NCBI RefSeq assembly: GCF_006715085.1
Contig: NZ_VFMM01000004.1
Location: 1 to 64,000, forward strand
Direction: 5' to 3'
Source: Kribbella jejuensis
GTDB lineage: Bacteria > Actinomycetota > Actinomycetes > Propionibacteriales > Kribbellaceae
Length of the DNA stretch: 64,000 nt
Shown: positions 16,913-25,100 of the stretch, piece by piece
Numbering within the stretch: the stretch's first letter is position 1
How the letters are laid out: the number at the start of each line of letters is the position of its first letter
Notes under the pieces: generated by a model
The model's database searches: none
What the model was told of the DNA's origin: nothing
What the model saw: the letters and a program-made list of their open reading frames with translations, nothing else
Made by a program: the position numbers and the translations under genes

Positions 16913-17455
16913 CGCGTACTCCACCTGCGGCAGCGGGTTCCCGTCACCGAAGTCCCTGAACTGGGTGGCTCCGGTTTCGACGAAGCCGCACTTGGTGTAG
17001 AACCGACGCGACTGGGGGGTGTCCCGCAGAGTCCAGAGATGCACGCGCTCGAATCCGTCAGCCTGCAGGTGTTTCAGCGTGGCATCCATCAACGCGACCG
17101 ATACACCGCTCCCCCACCCGTCGGGGTGCGTGTAGAAGCTGTAGATCTCCGCGAAGCCTGCACGCGTCTCGGACGCCAAACTCCACGACATGGCCAACGG
17201 CCGCTCATCGACAAATCCCAGCATCACCAGCCCGTTACCAGTCGCCAGTCGCTCGTGCCACCTCTCCAGCCGACTCGCCACCCCCTCCCGCGCCATCTCG
17301 GGGGAGAACAGGGGCCCATACGCCGCACCCCACGACGCAGCATGAACCTCCCCAACAGCCGAACCATCCGCCACCGCCGCCACCCGCGCGGAGATCACGC
17401 CAGCGCCTGCACGGAGCGGTCCTGGGGACGGGTTGTCAGCGAACGGGGCGGTCAA
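16889..17455 (-). CDS. GNAT-family N-acetyltransferase
   Basis: A 188-residue protein of the GNAT fold. The acetyl-CoA loop region reads HPDGWGSGVSVALMDATLK, then a beta4/beta5 block (ERVHLWTLRDTPQSRRFYTKCGF) where the Tyr-x-x-x-Gly-Phe ending is classic. An N-terminal extension of about 25 residues is of uncertain reality; a start nearer VISARVAA is possible. Its 5' end overlaps the HEAT-repeat gene by 20 bases, so the two minus-strand genes are probably one transcript. Acceptor substrate unknown. Confidence 0.85.
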   Translation of the reverse strand: MTAPFADNPSPGPLRAGAGVISARVAAVADGSAVGEVHAASWGAAYGPLFSPEMAREGVASRLERWHERLATGNGLVMLGFVDERPLAMSWSLASETRAGFAEIYSFYTHPDGWGSGVSVALMDATLKHLQADGFERVHLWTLRDTPQSRRFYTKCGFVETGATQFRDFGDGNPLPQVEYALVREGGA

Positions 17456-17987
17456 GGCGGGTCTCCAGTTTTTCGAGGGATCGTTCTACCGCGGCTCGGA
17501 CCGTCTGGTCGGGGTCGTCGGCGAGGGGGCGGATTGCTTCGGCGTGTTCGTACTCGCCGGCCGCTCCGACCGCTCGTACGGCGGCCGCACGCACCCGCGG
17601 GAGCTCGTGGTCGAGCAGCGGAAGGAGTGCGTCGACCAACTGACCGAGCTCGCGCTGGGCGGTGATCTTCGCGACGTGTTCCTGCACCCGCCACGCCGGA
17701 TCGCTCGCCGCCTTCAGCAGTACGTCGACGAGGTCGTCGCGCCACACATACAGGAACACCCGAGCAGCCCACACCCGGATCCAGTAGTAGTTGACCGGAT
17801 CGACCGGTGACTTCCACCCGCCCGGATTGTCCGACCCGGTGATCGCCACCAGCTTCGGCAGCTCGGCGCCGTATGCCTCCTCGCCCGAGATCTCCCCGGA
17901 CAGGAAGGCCACGCACCAGTCGATCACGACGTCCTCGCCGTACCGCGCGCAGGCGGCCCGGACCACGTCCCGCGGTGAATCCCTCAT
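17436..17987 (-). CDS. HEAT-repeat protein
   Basis: A 183-residue protein. The C-terminal half contains helical repeats with the pattern of bacterial HEAT/PBS-lyase repeats (DPAWRVQEHVAKI, ELPRVRAAAVRAVGAAG, DPDQTVRAAVERSLEKL). The N-terminal half is tryptophan-rich (DWCVAFLSGE, YYWIRVWAARVFLYVW). No enzymatic motif is visible; such proteins usually mediate protein contacts. The ATG at 17987 is preferred over an upstream in-frame start because similarity-like order begins at RDSPRDVVRAA. Confidence 0.75.
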   Translation of the reverse strand: MRDSPRDVVRAACARYGEDVVIDWCVAFLSGEISGEEAYGAELPKLVAITGSDNPGGWKSPVDPVNYYWIRVWAARVFLYVWRDDLVDVLLKAASDPAWRVQEHVAKITAQRELGQLVDALLPLLDHELPRVRAAAVRAVGAAGEYEHAEAIRPLADDPDQTVRAAVERSLEKLETRLDRPVR

Positions 17988-18016
17988 GCGCTCAGTAAAC
18001 CGCGAGCCTCCGACAG

Positions 18017-18247
18017 TTACCGCTCCTTGACCCACTCGGCGCGGTAGTCGTACCCGTCCTGGCCCGGCGACTCCCACCTGACTCGCACCGAACCGCCCGG
18101 CGGCAGCGAGCGGAACCCCTCGGCCTCGATCACCGAGAAGTGCGTCCAGCAGCCGCCGGGAGTGCTGGGGCAGTCGATGACGCCCCAGCCCTCGTCGTCG
18201 TACCAGGTGCGGACGACGCCGTCGTCCTCACCGGTACCGAGTTCCAC
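18017..18247 (-). CDS. Cold-shock-domain-like small protein
   Basis: A 76-residue protein with a divergent cold-shock fold: GVVRTWYDDEGWGVIDCP at the RNP1-like position, WTHFSVIEAEGFRSL, then VRVRWES. The usual aromatic KGFGFI/VFVHF motifs are only partly kept, so nucleic-acid binding is plausible but unproven. It starts with GTG only 3 bases after the aconitase stop without an evident ribosome-binding site, so it is likely translated by coupling from the acnA message. Confidence 0.75.
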   Translation of the reverse strand: MELGTGEDDGVVRTWYDDEGWGVIDCPSTPGGCWTHFSVIEAEGFRSLPPGGSVRVRWESPGQDGYDYRAEWVKER

Positions 18248-18250
18248 GTG

Positions 18251-21025
18251 TCAGCCCGCGATCAGCGAACGGAGCACGTACTGCAGGATGCCGCCGTTGC
18301 GGTAGTAGTCGGCCTCACCGGGCGTGTCGATCCGGACGACCGCGTCGAACTCCTTCACGCCGCCGTCGGGCGAGGTGGCCTTGACGTGCACGGTGCGCGG
18401 GATCGAGCCGTCATTGAGCGCGGTGACGCCGGTGATGTCGAACGTCTCCTCACCGGTCAGGCCGAGGGTCTCCGCGGTCTCACCCTCCGGGTACTGCAGC
18501 GGCAGGACGCCCATGCCGATCAGGTTCGACCGGTGGATGCGCTCGAAGGACTCGGTGATGACGGCCTTCGCGCCGAGCAGCGCCGTACCCTTCGCGGCCC
18601 AGTCCCGCGACGAGCCGGAGCCGTACTCCTTGCCGGCCAGGATCACCAGCGGGGTGCCCTGCTCGGCGTAGGCCTGCGCGGCGTCGTAGATCGTGGTGAC
18701 CGGCGCGTCGTCCTTGGTGAAGTCGCGGGTGAAACCGCCCTCGGTACCCGGCGCGATCTGGTTGCGCAGCCGGATGTTCGCGAACGTACCGCGGATCATC
18801 ACCTCGTGGTTACCGCGGCGGGAACCGTAGGAGTTGAAGTCCTTCCGGTCCACACCGTGCTCGGCGAGGTACTTGCCGGCCGGGCTGTCGGCCTTGATCG
18901 AACCGGCCGGCGAGATGTGGTCGGTGGTGACCGAGTCGCCCAGCTTCGCCAGCACGCGGGCGCCGGCGATGTCGGTGACCGGCGACGGGTCCTTCGCCAT
19001 CCCGTCGAAGTACGGAGGCTTGCGGACGTAGGTCGACTCCGGGTCCCAGGCGAAGGTCTTGCCCTCCGGCGTCGGCAGCGACTGCCAGCGCTCGTCACCG
19101 GCGAACACGTCGGCGTAGTCCTTGGTGAACATTTCCTTGTTGATCGAGCTCGCGATCGTCCGCTCGACCTCGTCCGCGCTCGGCCAGATGTCGCGCAGGA
19201 AGACGTCGTTGCCGTCCTTGTCCTTGCCCAGGGCATCGGTCTCGAAGTCGAAGTCCATGGTGCCGGCCAGCGCGTAGGCGATCACCAGCGGCGGGCTGGC
19301 CAGGTAGTTCATCTTCACGTCCGGGTTGATCCGGCCCTCGAAGTTCCGGTTGCCGGACAGCACGGAGACCACCGCCAGGTCGGCCTCCTGGACACCGGCC
19401 GAGACCGCCTCGGGCAGCGGGCCGGAATTGCCGATGCAGGTCGTGCAGCCGTAGCCGACCAGGTGGAAGCCGAGCTTCTCCAGGTACGGCGTGACGCCGG
19501 CCTTCTCGTAGTAGTCGGTGACGACCTTCGACCCGGGTGCGAGCGACGTCTTCACCCACGGCTTGGACGCCAGGCCCTTGTCGACCGCGTTCTTGGCGAG
19601 CAGCGCGGCGGCCAGCATGACCGACGGGTTCGACGTGTTGGTGCAGGAGGTGATGCTCGCGATCACGACGTGGCCGTGGTCGAGCTCGATCTCCTGGCCG
19701 TCGAGGCTGACCGTGGTCTTCTTCGACGGCCGGTCCTTGGCGCCCTGCACCTCGTGCGGGTTGTCGTCGGTGTGGCCGTGGCCGTTCGGCGCGTCGCTGC
19801 CCGGGAAGCTGCCGAGCTCCGACGGGTCGACGTCGAGCTCCTCGGTCGCGTAGTCACCGAGCACGCCACGGAACGACTCCTTGGCCTTGCTCAGCTCGAT
19901 CCGGTCCTGCGGGCGCTTCGGACCGGCGATCGACGGCACGACCGTGGACAGGTCGAGCTCGAGGTACTCCGAGAAGCGCGGCTCGACGGCCGGGTTGTGC
20001 CACAGGCCCTGCTCCTTGGCGTAGGCCTCGACCAGCGCCACGTCGTCGTCGGAGCGGCCGGTCAGCCGCAGGTAGTCCAGCGTGACGTCGTCGATCGGGA
20101 AGATCGCGCAGGTCGAGCCGAACTCCGGGGACATATTGCCGATCGTGGCGCGGTTCGCCAGCGGCACCGCCGCGACGCCGTCGCCGTAGAACTCGACGAA
20201 CTTGCCGACCACACCGTGCTTGCGCAGCATCTGGGTGATGGTGAGGACGACGTCGGTCGCGGTCGCACCGGCCGGCACGGAACCGGTCAGCTTGAAGCCG
20301 ACGACCTTCGGGATCAGCATGCTGACCGGCTGGCCGAGCATCGCGGCCTCGGCCTCGATCCCGCCGACGCCCCAGCCGAGCACGCCGAGGCCGTTCACCA
20401 TCGTGGTGTGGCTGTCGGTCCCGACGCAGGTGTCGGGGTAGGCCTGGCCGTTGCGGACCATCACCGTGCGGGCCAGGTGCTCGATGTTCACCTGGTGCAC
20501 GATGCCGGTGCCGGGCGGGACGACCTTGAACTCGTCGAACGCGGTCTGGCCCCAGCGCAGGAACTGGTAGCGCTCGCGGTTGCGCCCGTACTCGAACTCG
20601 ACGTTGCGCTCGAACGCGTCCGGCGTACCGAACACGTCGATGATGACGGAGTGGTCGATGACCAGCTCGGCCGGTGCCAGCGGGTTGATCTTGGTCGGGT
20701 CGCCGCCCAGCTCACCGACCGCCTCGCGCATCGTGGCCAGGTCGACCACGCACGGTACGCCGGTGAAGTCCTGCATGATCACCCGCGCCGGGGTGAACTG
20801 GATCTCGGTGTCAGGCGCCGCGTTCTGGTCCCAGTTGCCGAGCTTGCGGATGTGGTCCGCGGTGATGTTCGCGCCGTCCTCGGTGCGCAGCAGGTTCTCC
20901 AGCAGGACCTTCAGCGAGTACGGCAGCGTGTCCGCACCCTCGATGCCCGCCAACCTGAAGATCTCGTACGACTGCCCGTTGACCTCGAGTGCCCCTTTGG
21001 CACCGAAGCTGTCGACGCTCGCCAT
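18251..21025 (-). CDS. acnA: Aconitate hydratase A
   Basis: A 924-residue aconitase that isomerises citrate and isocitrate in the TCA cycle. The three [4Fe-4S] cysteines are C461 (SCTNTSN) and C527/C530 (GCTTCIGNSGP). Substrate-binding blocks DSHTTMVNGLGVLGWGVGGIE and the swivel domain (GSSRDWAAKG) are intact. An acidic His/Asp-rich loop at about 400-435 is an actinobacterial-style insertion. The ATG at 21025 follows GAGGAGCAGG; a TTG one codon upstream is less likely. A dyad at 21127 may be its regulatory site. It is the only acn in view and has no linked regulator gene. Confidence 0.97.
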   Translation of the reverse strand: MASVDSFGAKGALEVNGQSYEIFRLAGIEGADTLPYSLKVLLENLLRTEDGANITADHIRKLGNWDQNAAPDTEIQFTPARVIMQDFTGVPCVVDLATMREAVGELGGDPTKINPLAPAELVIDHSVIIDVFGTPDAFERNVEFEYGRNRERYQFLRWGQTAFDEFKVVPPGTGIVHQVNIEHLARTVMVRNGQAYPDTCVGTDSHTTMVNGLGVLGWGVGGIEAEAAMLGQPVSMLIPKVVGFKLTGSVPAGATATDVVLTITQMLRKHGVVGKFVEFYGDGVAAVPLANRATIGNMSPEFGSTCAIFPIDDVTLDYLRLTGRSDDDVALVEAYAKEQGLWHNPAVEPRFSEYLELDLSTVVPSIAGPKRPQDRIELSKAKESFRGVLGDYATEELDVDPSELGSFPGSDAPNGHGHTDDNPHEVQGAKDRPSKKTTVSLDGQEIELDHGHVVIASITSCTNTSNPSVMLAAALLAKNAVDKGLASKPWVKTSLAPGSKVVTDYYEKAGVTPYLEKLGFHLVGYGCTTCIGNSGPLPEAVSAGVQEADLAVVSVLSGNRNFEGRINPDVKMNYLASPPLVIAYALAGTMDFDFETDALGKDKDGNDVFLRDIWPSADEVERTIASSINKEMFTKDYADVFAGDERWQSLPTPEGKTFAWDPESTYVRKPPYFDGMAKDPSPVTDIAGARVLAKLGDSVTTDHISPAGSIKADSPAGKYLAEHGVDRKDFNSYGSRRGNHEVMIRGTFANIRLRNQIAPGTEGGFTRDFTKDDAPVTTIYDAAQAYAEQGTPLVILAGKEYGSGSSRDWAAKGTALLGAKAVITESFERIHRSNLIGMGVLPLQYPEGETAETLGLTGEETFDITGVTALNDGSIPRTVHVKATSPDGGVKEFDAVVRIDTPGEADYYRNGGILQYVLRSLIAG

Positions 21026-21126
21026 CAACCTGCTCCTCTGTCCAGTCCGTGTCCGCTACAGCCATCCTGCCGAGCGCGTCGCCCGCCCCGGAGGTCAGGT
21101 CCACCTAACCTCGGGGCGGAAAACTC

Positions 21127-21140
21127 TCTCGACATCAAGA
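21127..21140. promoter_or_regulatory. Palindromic operator-like site upstream of acnA
   Basis: TCTCGACATCAAGA is a near-perfect dyad (TCTYGA-N2-TCRAGA) about 100 bases upstream of the acnA start, followed by a partial second copy (CGACATCGAG near 21145). The shape is that of a MarR/PecS-type operator. The S. coelicolor regulator TamR of that family is known to act on aconitase, so this is a reasonable candidate, but assignment is by inference. Confidence 0.4.
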
Positions 21141-21170
21141 TACACGACATCGAGCCAACTGCGTGACGTC

Positions 21171-22103
21171 CTAGGAAACCTGTGGAAGAACTTCCGCGGC
21201 GATCAGGTCGAGGTGGTCGAGATCCTGCAGGTCCATGATCTGCACGTACTGGCGCTGCGATCCCACCGCGGCGAACTGCCCCAGCCGGTCCACGACCTCG
21301 GCCGGGGTGCCCGCGATGCTGTTCGCCTTCAGGTCCTCGACGTCGCGGCCGATCGCGTCGGCCCGCTGCTTGACCTGCGCGTCGTCCTTCCCGACGACCA
21401 CGGTGTGCGCGGTCGACAGCGCGAGCGTCTTCGGATCCCGGCTCTCGGCCTCGCACGCAGCCTGTACCCGCTTGAAGAGCGTCTCGGTGAGCTCGACGCT
21501 GCGGAAGCCGGCGTTGAACTCGGCGGCGTACTTCGCGGCGAGCTCCGGCGTCCGCTTCTTGCCAGCGCCGCCGACGATGATCGGCGGGTGCGGCTGCTGC
21601 ACCGGCTTCGGCAGCGCCGGCGAGTCCGACAGCTGGTAGTGCTTGCCGTCGAAGTTGTACTTCTCGCCCACCGGGGTCTCCCACAGCCCGGTGATCAGCT
21701 CGAGCTGTTCGGACAGGATGTCGAAGCGCCCGGGGGTGTCCGGGAAGTCCAGCCCGTACGCCTTGTGCTCGGCCTCGTACCAGCCGGCGCCCAGCCCGAG
21801 CTCGGCGCGGCCGCCGCTCATCTGGTCGACCTGGGCGACCGAGATCGCGAGCACGCCGGGGTTGCGGAAGGTGGCCGAGCTGACCAGCGTGCCGAGCTTG
21901 ATCCGCTGCGTTTCCCGGGCCAGGCCGGCGAGCGTGATCCACGAGTCCGTCGGGCCCGGCAGCCCGTCGGAATCACCCATCACGAGGTAGTGGTCGGAGC
22001 GGAAGAACGCGTCGAACCCGTTCTCCTCGGTCTTGCGCGCGACGGCGAGCAGGTCGTCGTACGACGCGCCCTGCTGCGGTTCGGTGAAGATCCTCAGAAG
22101 CAT
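21171..22103 (-). CDS. LLM-class F420-dependent oxidoreductase
   Basis: A 310-residue luciferase-like monooxygenase-fold protein, with FDAFFRSDHYLVMG at the N-terminal strand-2/3 region, RIKLGTLVSSATFRNPGVLA, then LGLGAGWYEAEHKAYG, the usual phosphate-binding neighbourhood of F420-dependent TIGR03560-type enzymes. It probably reduces or oxidises a small organic substrate with F420; FMN use cannot be excluded. The ATG at 22103 was chosen because it begins the first beta strand (MLLRIFTEP). It starts 10 bases after the stop of the giant Pro-rich gene and is probably co-transcribed. Confidence 0.88.
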   Translation of the reverse strand: MLLRIFTEPQQGASYDDLLAVARKTEENGFDAFFRSDHYLVMGDSDGLPGPTDSWITLAGLARETQRIKLGTLVSSATFRNPGVLAISVAQVDQMSGGRAELGLGAGWYEAEHKAYGLDFPDTPGRFDILSEQLELITGLWETPVGEKYNFDGKHYQLSDSPALPKPVQQPHPPIIVGGAGKKRTPELAAKYAAEFNAGFRSVELTETLFKRVQAACEAESRDPKTLALSTAHTVVVGKDDAQVKQRADAIGRDVEDLKANSIAGTPAEVVDRLGQFAAVGSQRQYVQIMDLQDLDHLDLIAAEVLPQVS

Positions 22104-22113
22104 GGCGCCAACG

Positions 22114-25100
22114 CTATCTCGCGCTCGTGTACAGCTTCTCCAGGTACGTCGGTTGCCATTGCGGGCCGCGGTTGTAGAGCCGCCGTACCAGCGCGTCCAC
22201 GTCCAGGCGATCCTCGACCGGGTTGTCCCACCAGTCGGGCACCTGGTCGTACCACCGGTCGATCCGCACCGTCCGCCCGGCCGCGTCGATCCGCGCGAAC
22301 AACCATCCACCCTGCTCGTCGTCGGCCTCGGCCAGCCACAGCTCGCCGAGCAGCTCGCTGAGCCGCTCCGCCGCGAACTCCGGGTCGTCCACCTCCGGCG
22401 GCTCCAGATCGAACCGGTACGACGGCGCCTTCGGATCCAGCACCTGCACCTGGATCGTGAACCCCGACGGCACGATCGCCGTCCGCGCCCGGCACCAGCC
22501 CCGCAACTCCTCCTCCGCCCGCGAAACCCGAGGCCGCGGCCGCGGCCGCTCCACCTCGGCCCGCATCGCCTCCTCCAACGACCCCGCCGCCGGCACAACC
22601 CGAGGCCCACCCCCACCGATCACCCCCAGCCCAGGCACCACCATCGCACCCGCACCGCCCCCGCCGTACGCCCCCGCTACCCCCCGATCCCGAGCCGCCT
22701 CATCATCAAACCCCACAGCCTCCACAACACCGGTCGCCTCATCATCAAAAATCGGCACAAACCCAGTAGGCGTCTCATCTTCCACATCTCCCACAACCGC
22801 CCCCGGGCTCCCCCACGCCACCGCCCCAACCGCATGCGGCAACGACTCCAGCTCGGACGGAGGCACAGGCTCAGCCACCGGGTCGGACGGAGGTACGGGC
22901 TCGGGCCCCAGCTCGGACGGAGGCACAGGCTCAGCCACCGGGTCGGACGGAGGTACGGACTCGGGCCCCCGTTCAGACGGAAGCACGGACTCGGGCCTCC
23001 GTTCAGACGGAAGCACAGGCTCGGGCCCCCGTTCAGACGGAAGCACGGACTCAGGCCCCCGTTCAGACGGAGCCACGGACTCAAGCTCCCGTTCGGACGG
23101 AGGCAGGGGCTCAGGCTCCGGCCGTGGGAACGGCTCAGGCAACGGCTCCGGATCCGGCAAAGGCGAAGGCGAAGGCTCCGGCTCCGGCCCAGGTGTGGGC
23201 TCGGGACCAGGCACCGGCTCGGGCCCGGGCACCGGCTCCGGCCCGGGCACTGGCTCCGGCCCGGGCACTGGCTCCGGCCCGGGCACTGGCTCCGGCCCGG
23301 GCACTGGCTCCGGGCCAGGCGTCGGCGCGGGCCCAGGTGTGGGCTCGGGACCGGGCATCGGTTCCGGGGCCGGTCCTGGAATCGGGCCCGGTACAGGCTC
23401 CGGACCCGGAGTTGGCCCGGGACCAGGCACCGGCGGCGCGGGTTCCGGCCACGGCGCAGGCCGAGGTTCCGGCTCCGGCCACGGCTCAGGATGAGGCCGC
23501 GGCCAAGGCTCCGGCTGAGGGTAAGGCTCTACCTGACCTTCAACCTCCCCCCGCCGCACCTCCTCAGGCAACCCAAAAGCCTCGTCCTCGTACACAGGCG
23601 CAAGGCCCCCGGCCAGGAACTCCGCTCCAACACCACCGGTCGCGTCCTCCGCTCCGGTCCCGCCAGCCTCCTCGTACCGACCCCCGGCCTCACGGCCGTC
23701 CGGCACATCGGAGCTCAGCGCGTCACCGTCGGCCGACAGCGCGTCTACGACAGGAATCTCAGCCGTCTGATCGTCCTCATCGACATCCAGCTCCGCCACA
23801 AACCCGTCGCGGCTCCGAACGTCCCGCTCATCACCGACCTCACGCATCTGCCCACCAGACGCGCCCAGCCCGTCAACGTGTCCATCCGCTGCCGTACCAA
23901 CCCCCGCGACAGAGCCCGCCCCGCCGTACGCAGACTCCCCTGATTGGTCGTACCGCCCACCTGGTTCGGAGTACCGCCCGCTCGGCTCGTCGTAGGCTCG
24001 TCCGCCCGACTCTTCGGAGGCCCGCCCGCTCGGCTCGTCGTACCCCCGCCCGTTCAGCTCGTCGTACGTCGTTCCCGCCAGCTGCCCGTACGCCCGTTCG
24101 GCCGACGCGCCGGCCGAACGGACCGCCGACCCGTCACTCCCGCGGACCGCCGGCTCGTCGTGCCCGCCTCCCGCCAATTGCCCGTACGAGCGTTCCGCCG
24201 ACTTCTCGGCCGCACCGACTGCCGACCCGTCGCTCGCGCGGATCTCCAGGTGATCATTCCCGCCTCCCGCCAGCTGCCCGTACGAGCGTTCCGCCGACTC
24301 GTCGGCCGCATCGACTGCCGCCCCGTCGCTCGCCCCGACAGCCGGCTCGTCGTTCCCGCCTGCCGCCAGCTCGTCGTTTCCACGCCCGAGCGGATCGCCG
24401 TACGCCGGTCCCGCCTGTTGACCGTACTGGCCTTCACTCGAGCCAGCGTCCTGGCTGTCCGCCGGGGCGTCCTCTCCGCGTCCCGCCAGTTGCTCTTGCC
24501 CATGCGCGGACGGGCCGTCGTACCCCGTTCCCGGATGCTGGCCGTACGTGGGTTCAGCCGACTCGTCCCGGCTGACCGGCTCGATGGCGGTGGGGGCGAA
24601 GGGTGAGGGGCCGGTGAAGGACGACAGGTCCTCCTCGTCGGCTGGTGGCTCTGGGTCGAGTACTGCCGCGATTTCGGCTGTTGGCGCGTCGTCATCGAGG
24701 TCCGCGTGCGAAGTCGGAACGTCGCTGGAAGCCGGGGCGAACGGCGAACCCTGCGGCGCATGGTCAGCCAACCCGCGCGGCTCGCCGGACGATCCGGCAC
24801 GTACGTCGTCGCGCGACGGGACCGGCGCGAATGGCGAGTCCGTGGGAGTCGACGCGTCCGCTGCCGGCGCGAAGGGCGGGTCGGAGGGGGTTGATGCGTC
24901 CGCGGCCGGTGCGAAGGGCGAAGCTCCCCGGGTTGCCCCTTGGTCGACTGGTGCGAAGGGCGAGTCGGGGGGTACGTCGGTGTCGGACGAGCTCGGTGGC
25001 GCCGTGTGGGGCGCGGTGGGTGCGGGGCCGCGTGGGTCCGGGGCGGCTTCGTGGAGCGCCTCGTGTGGGGCGTTCGGGGCTGCTCCGGCTGCGGGGGTCG

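Noticed and set aside
18140..21166. About 1000-codon plus-strand open frame over acnA
   Set aside because: Antisense to a complete aconitase with all catalytic motifs; composition is Arg/Val/Asp-rich shadow type.
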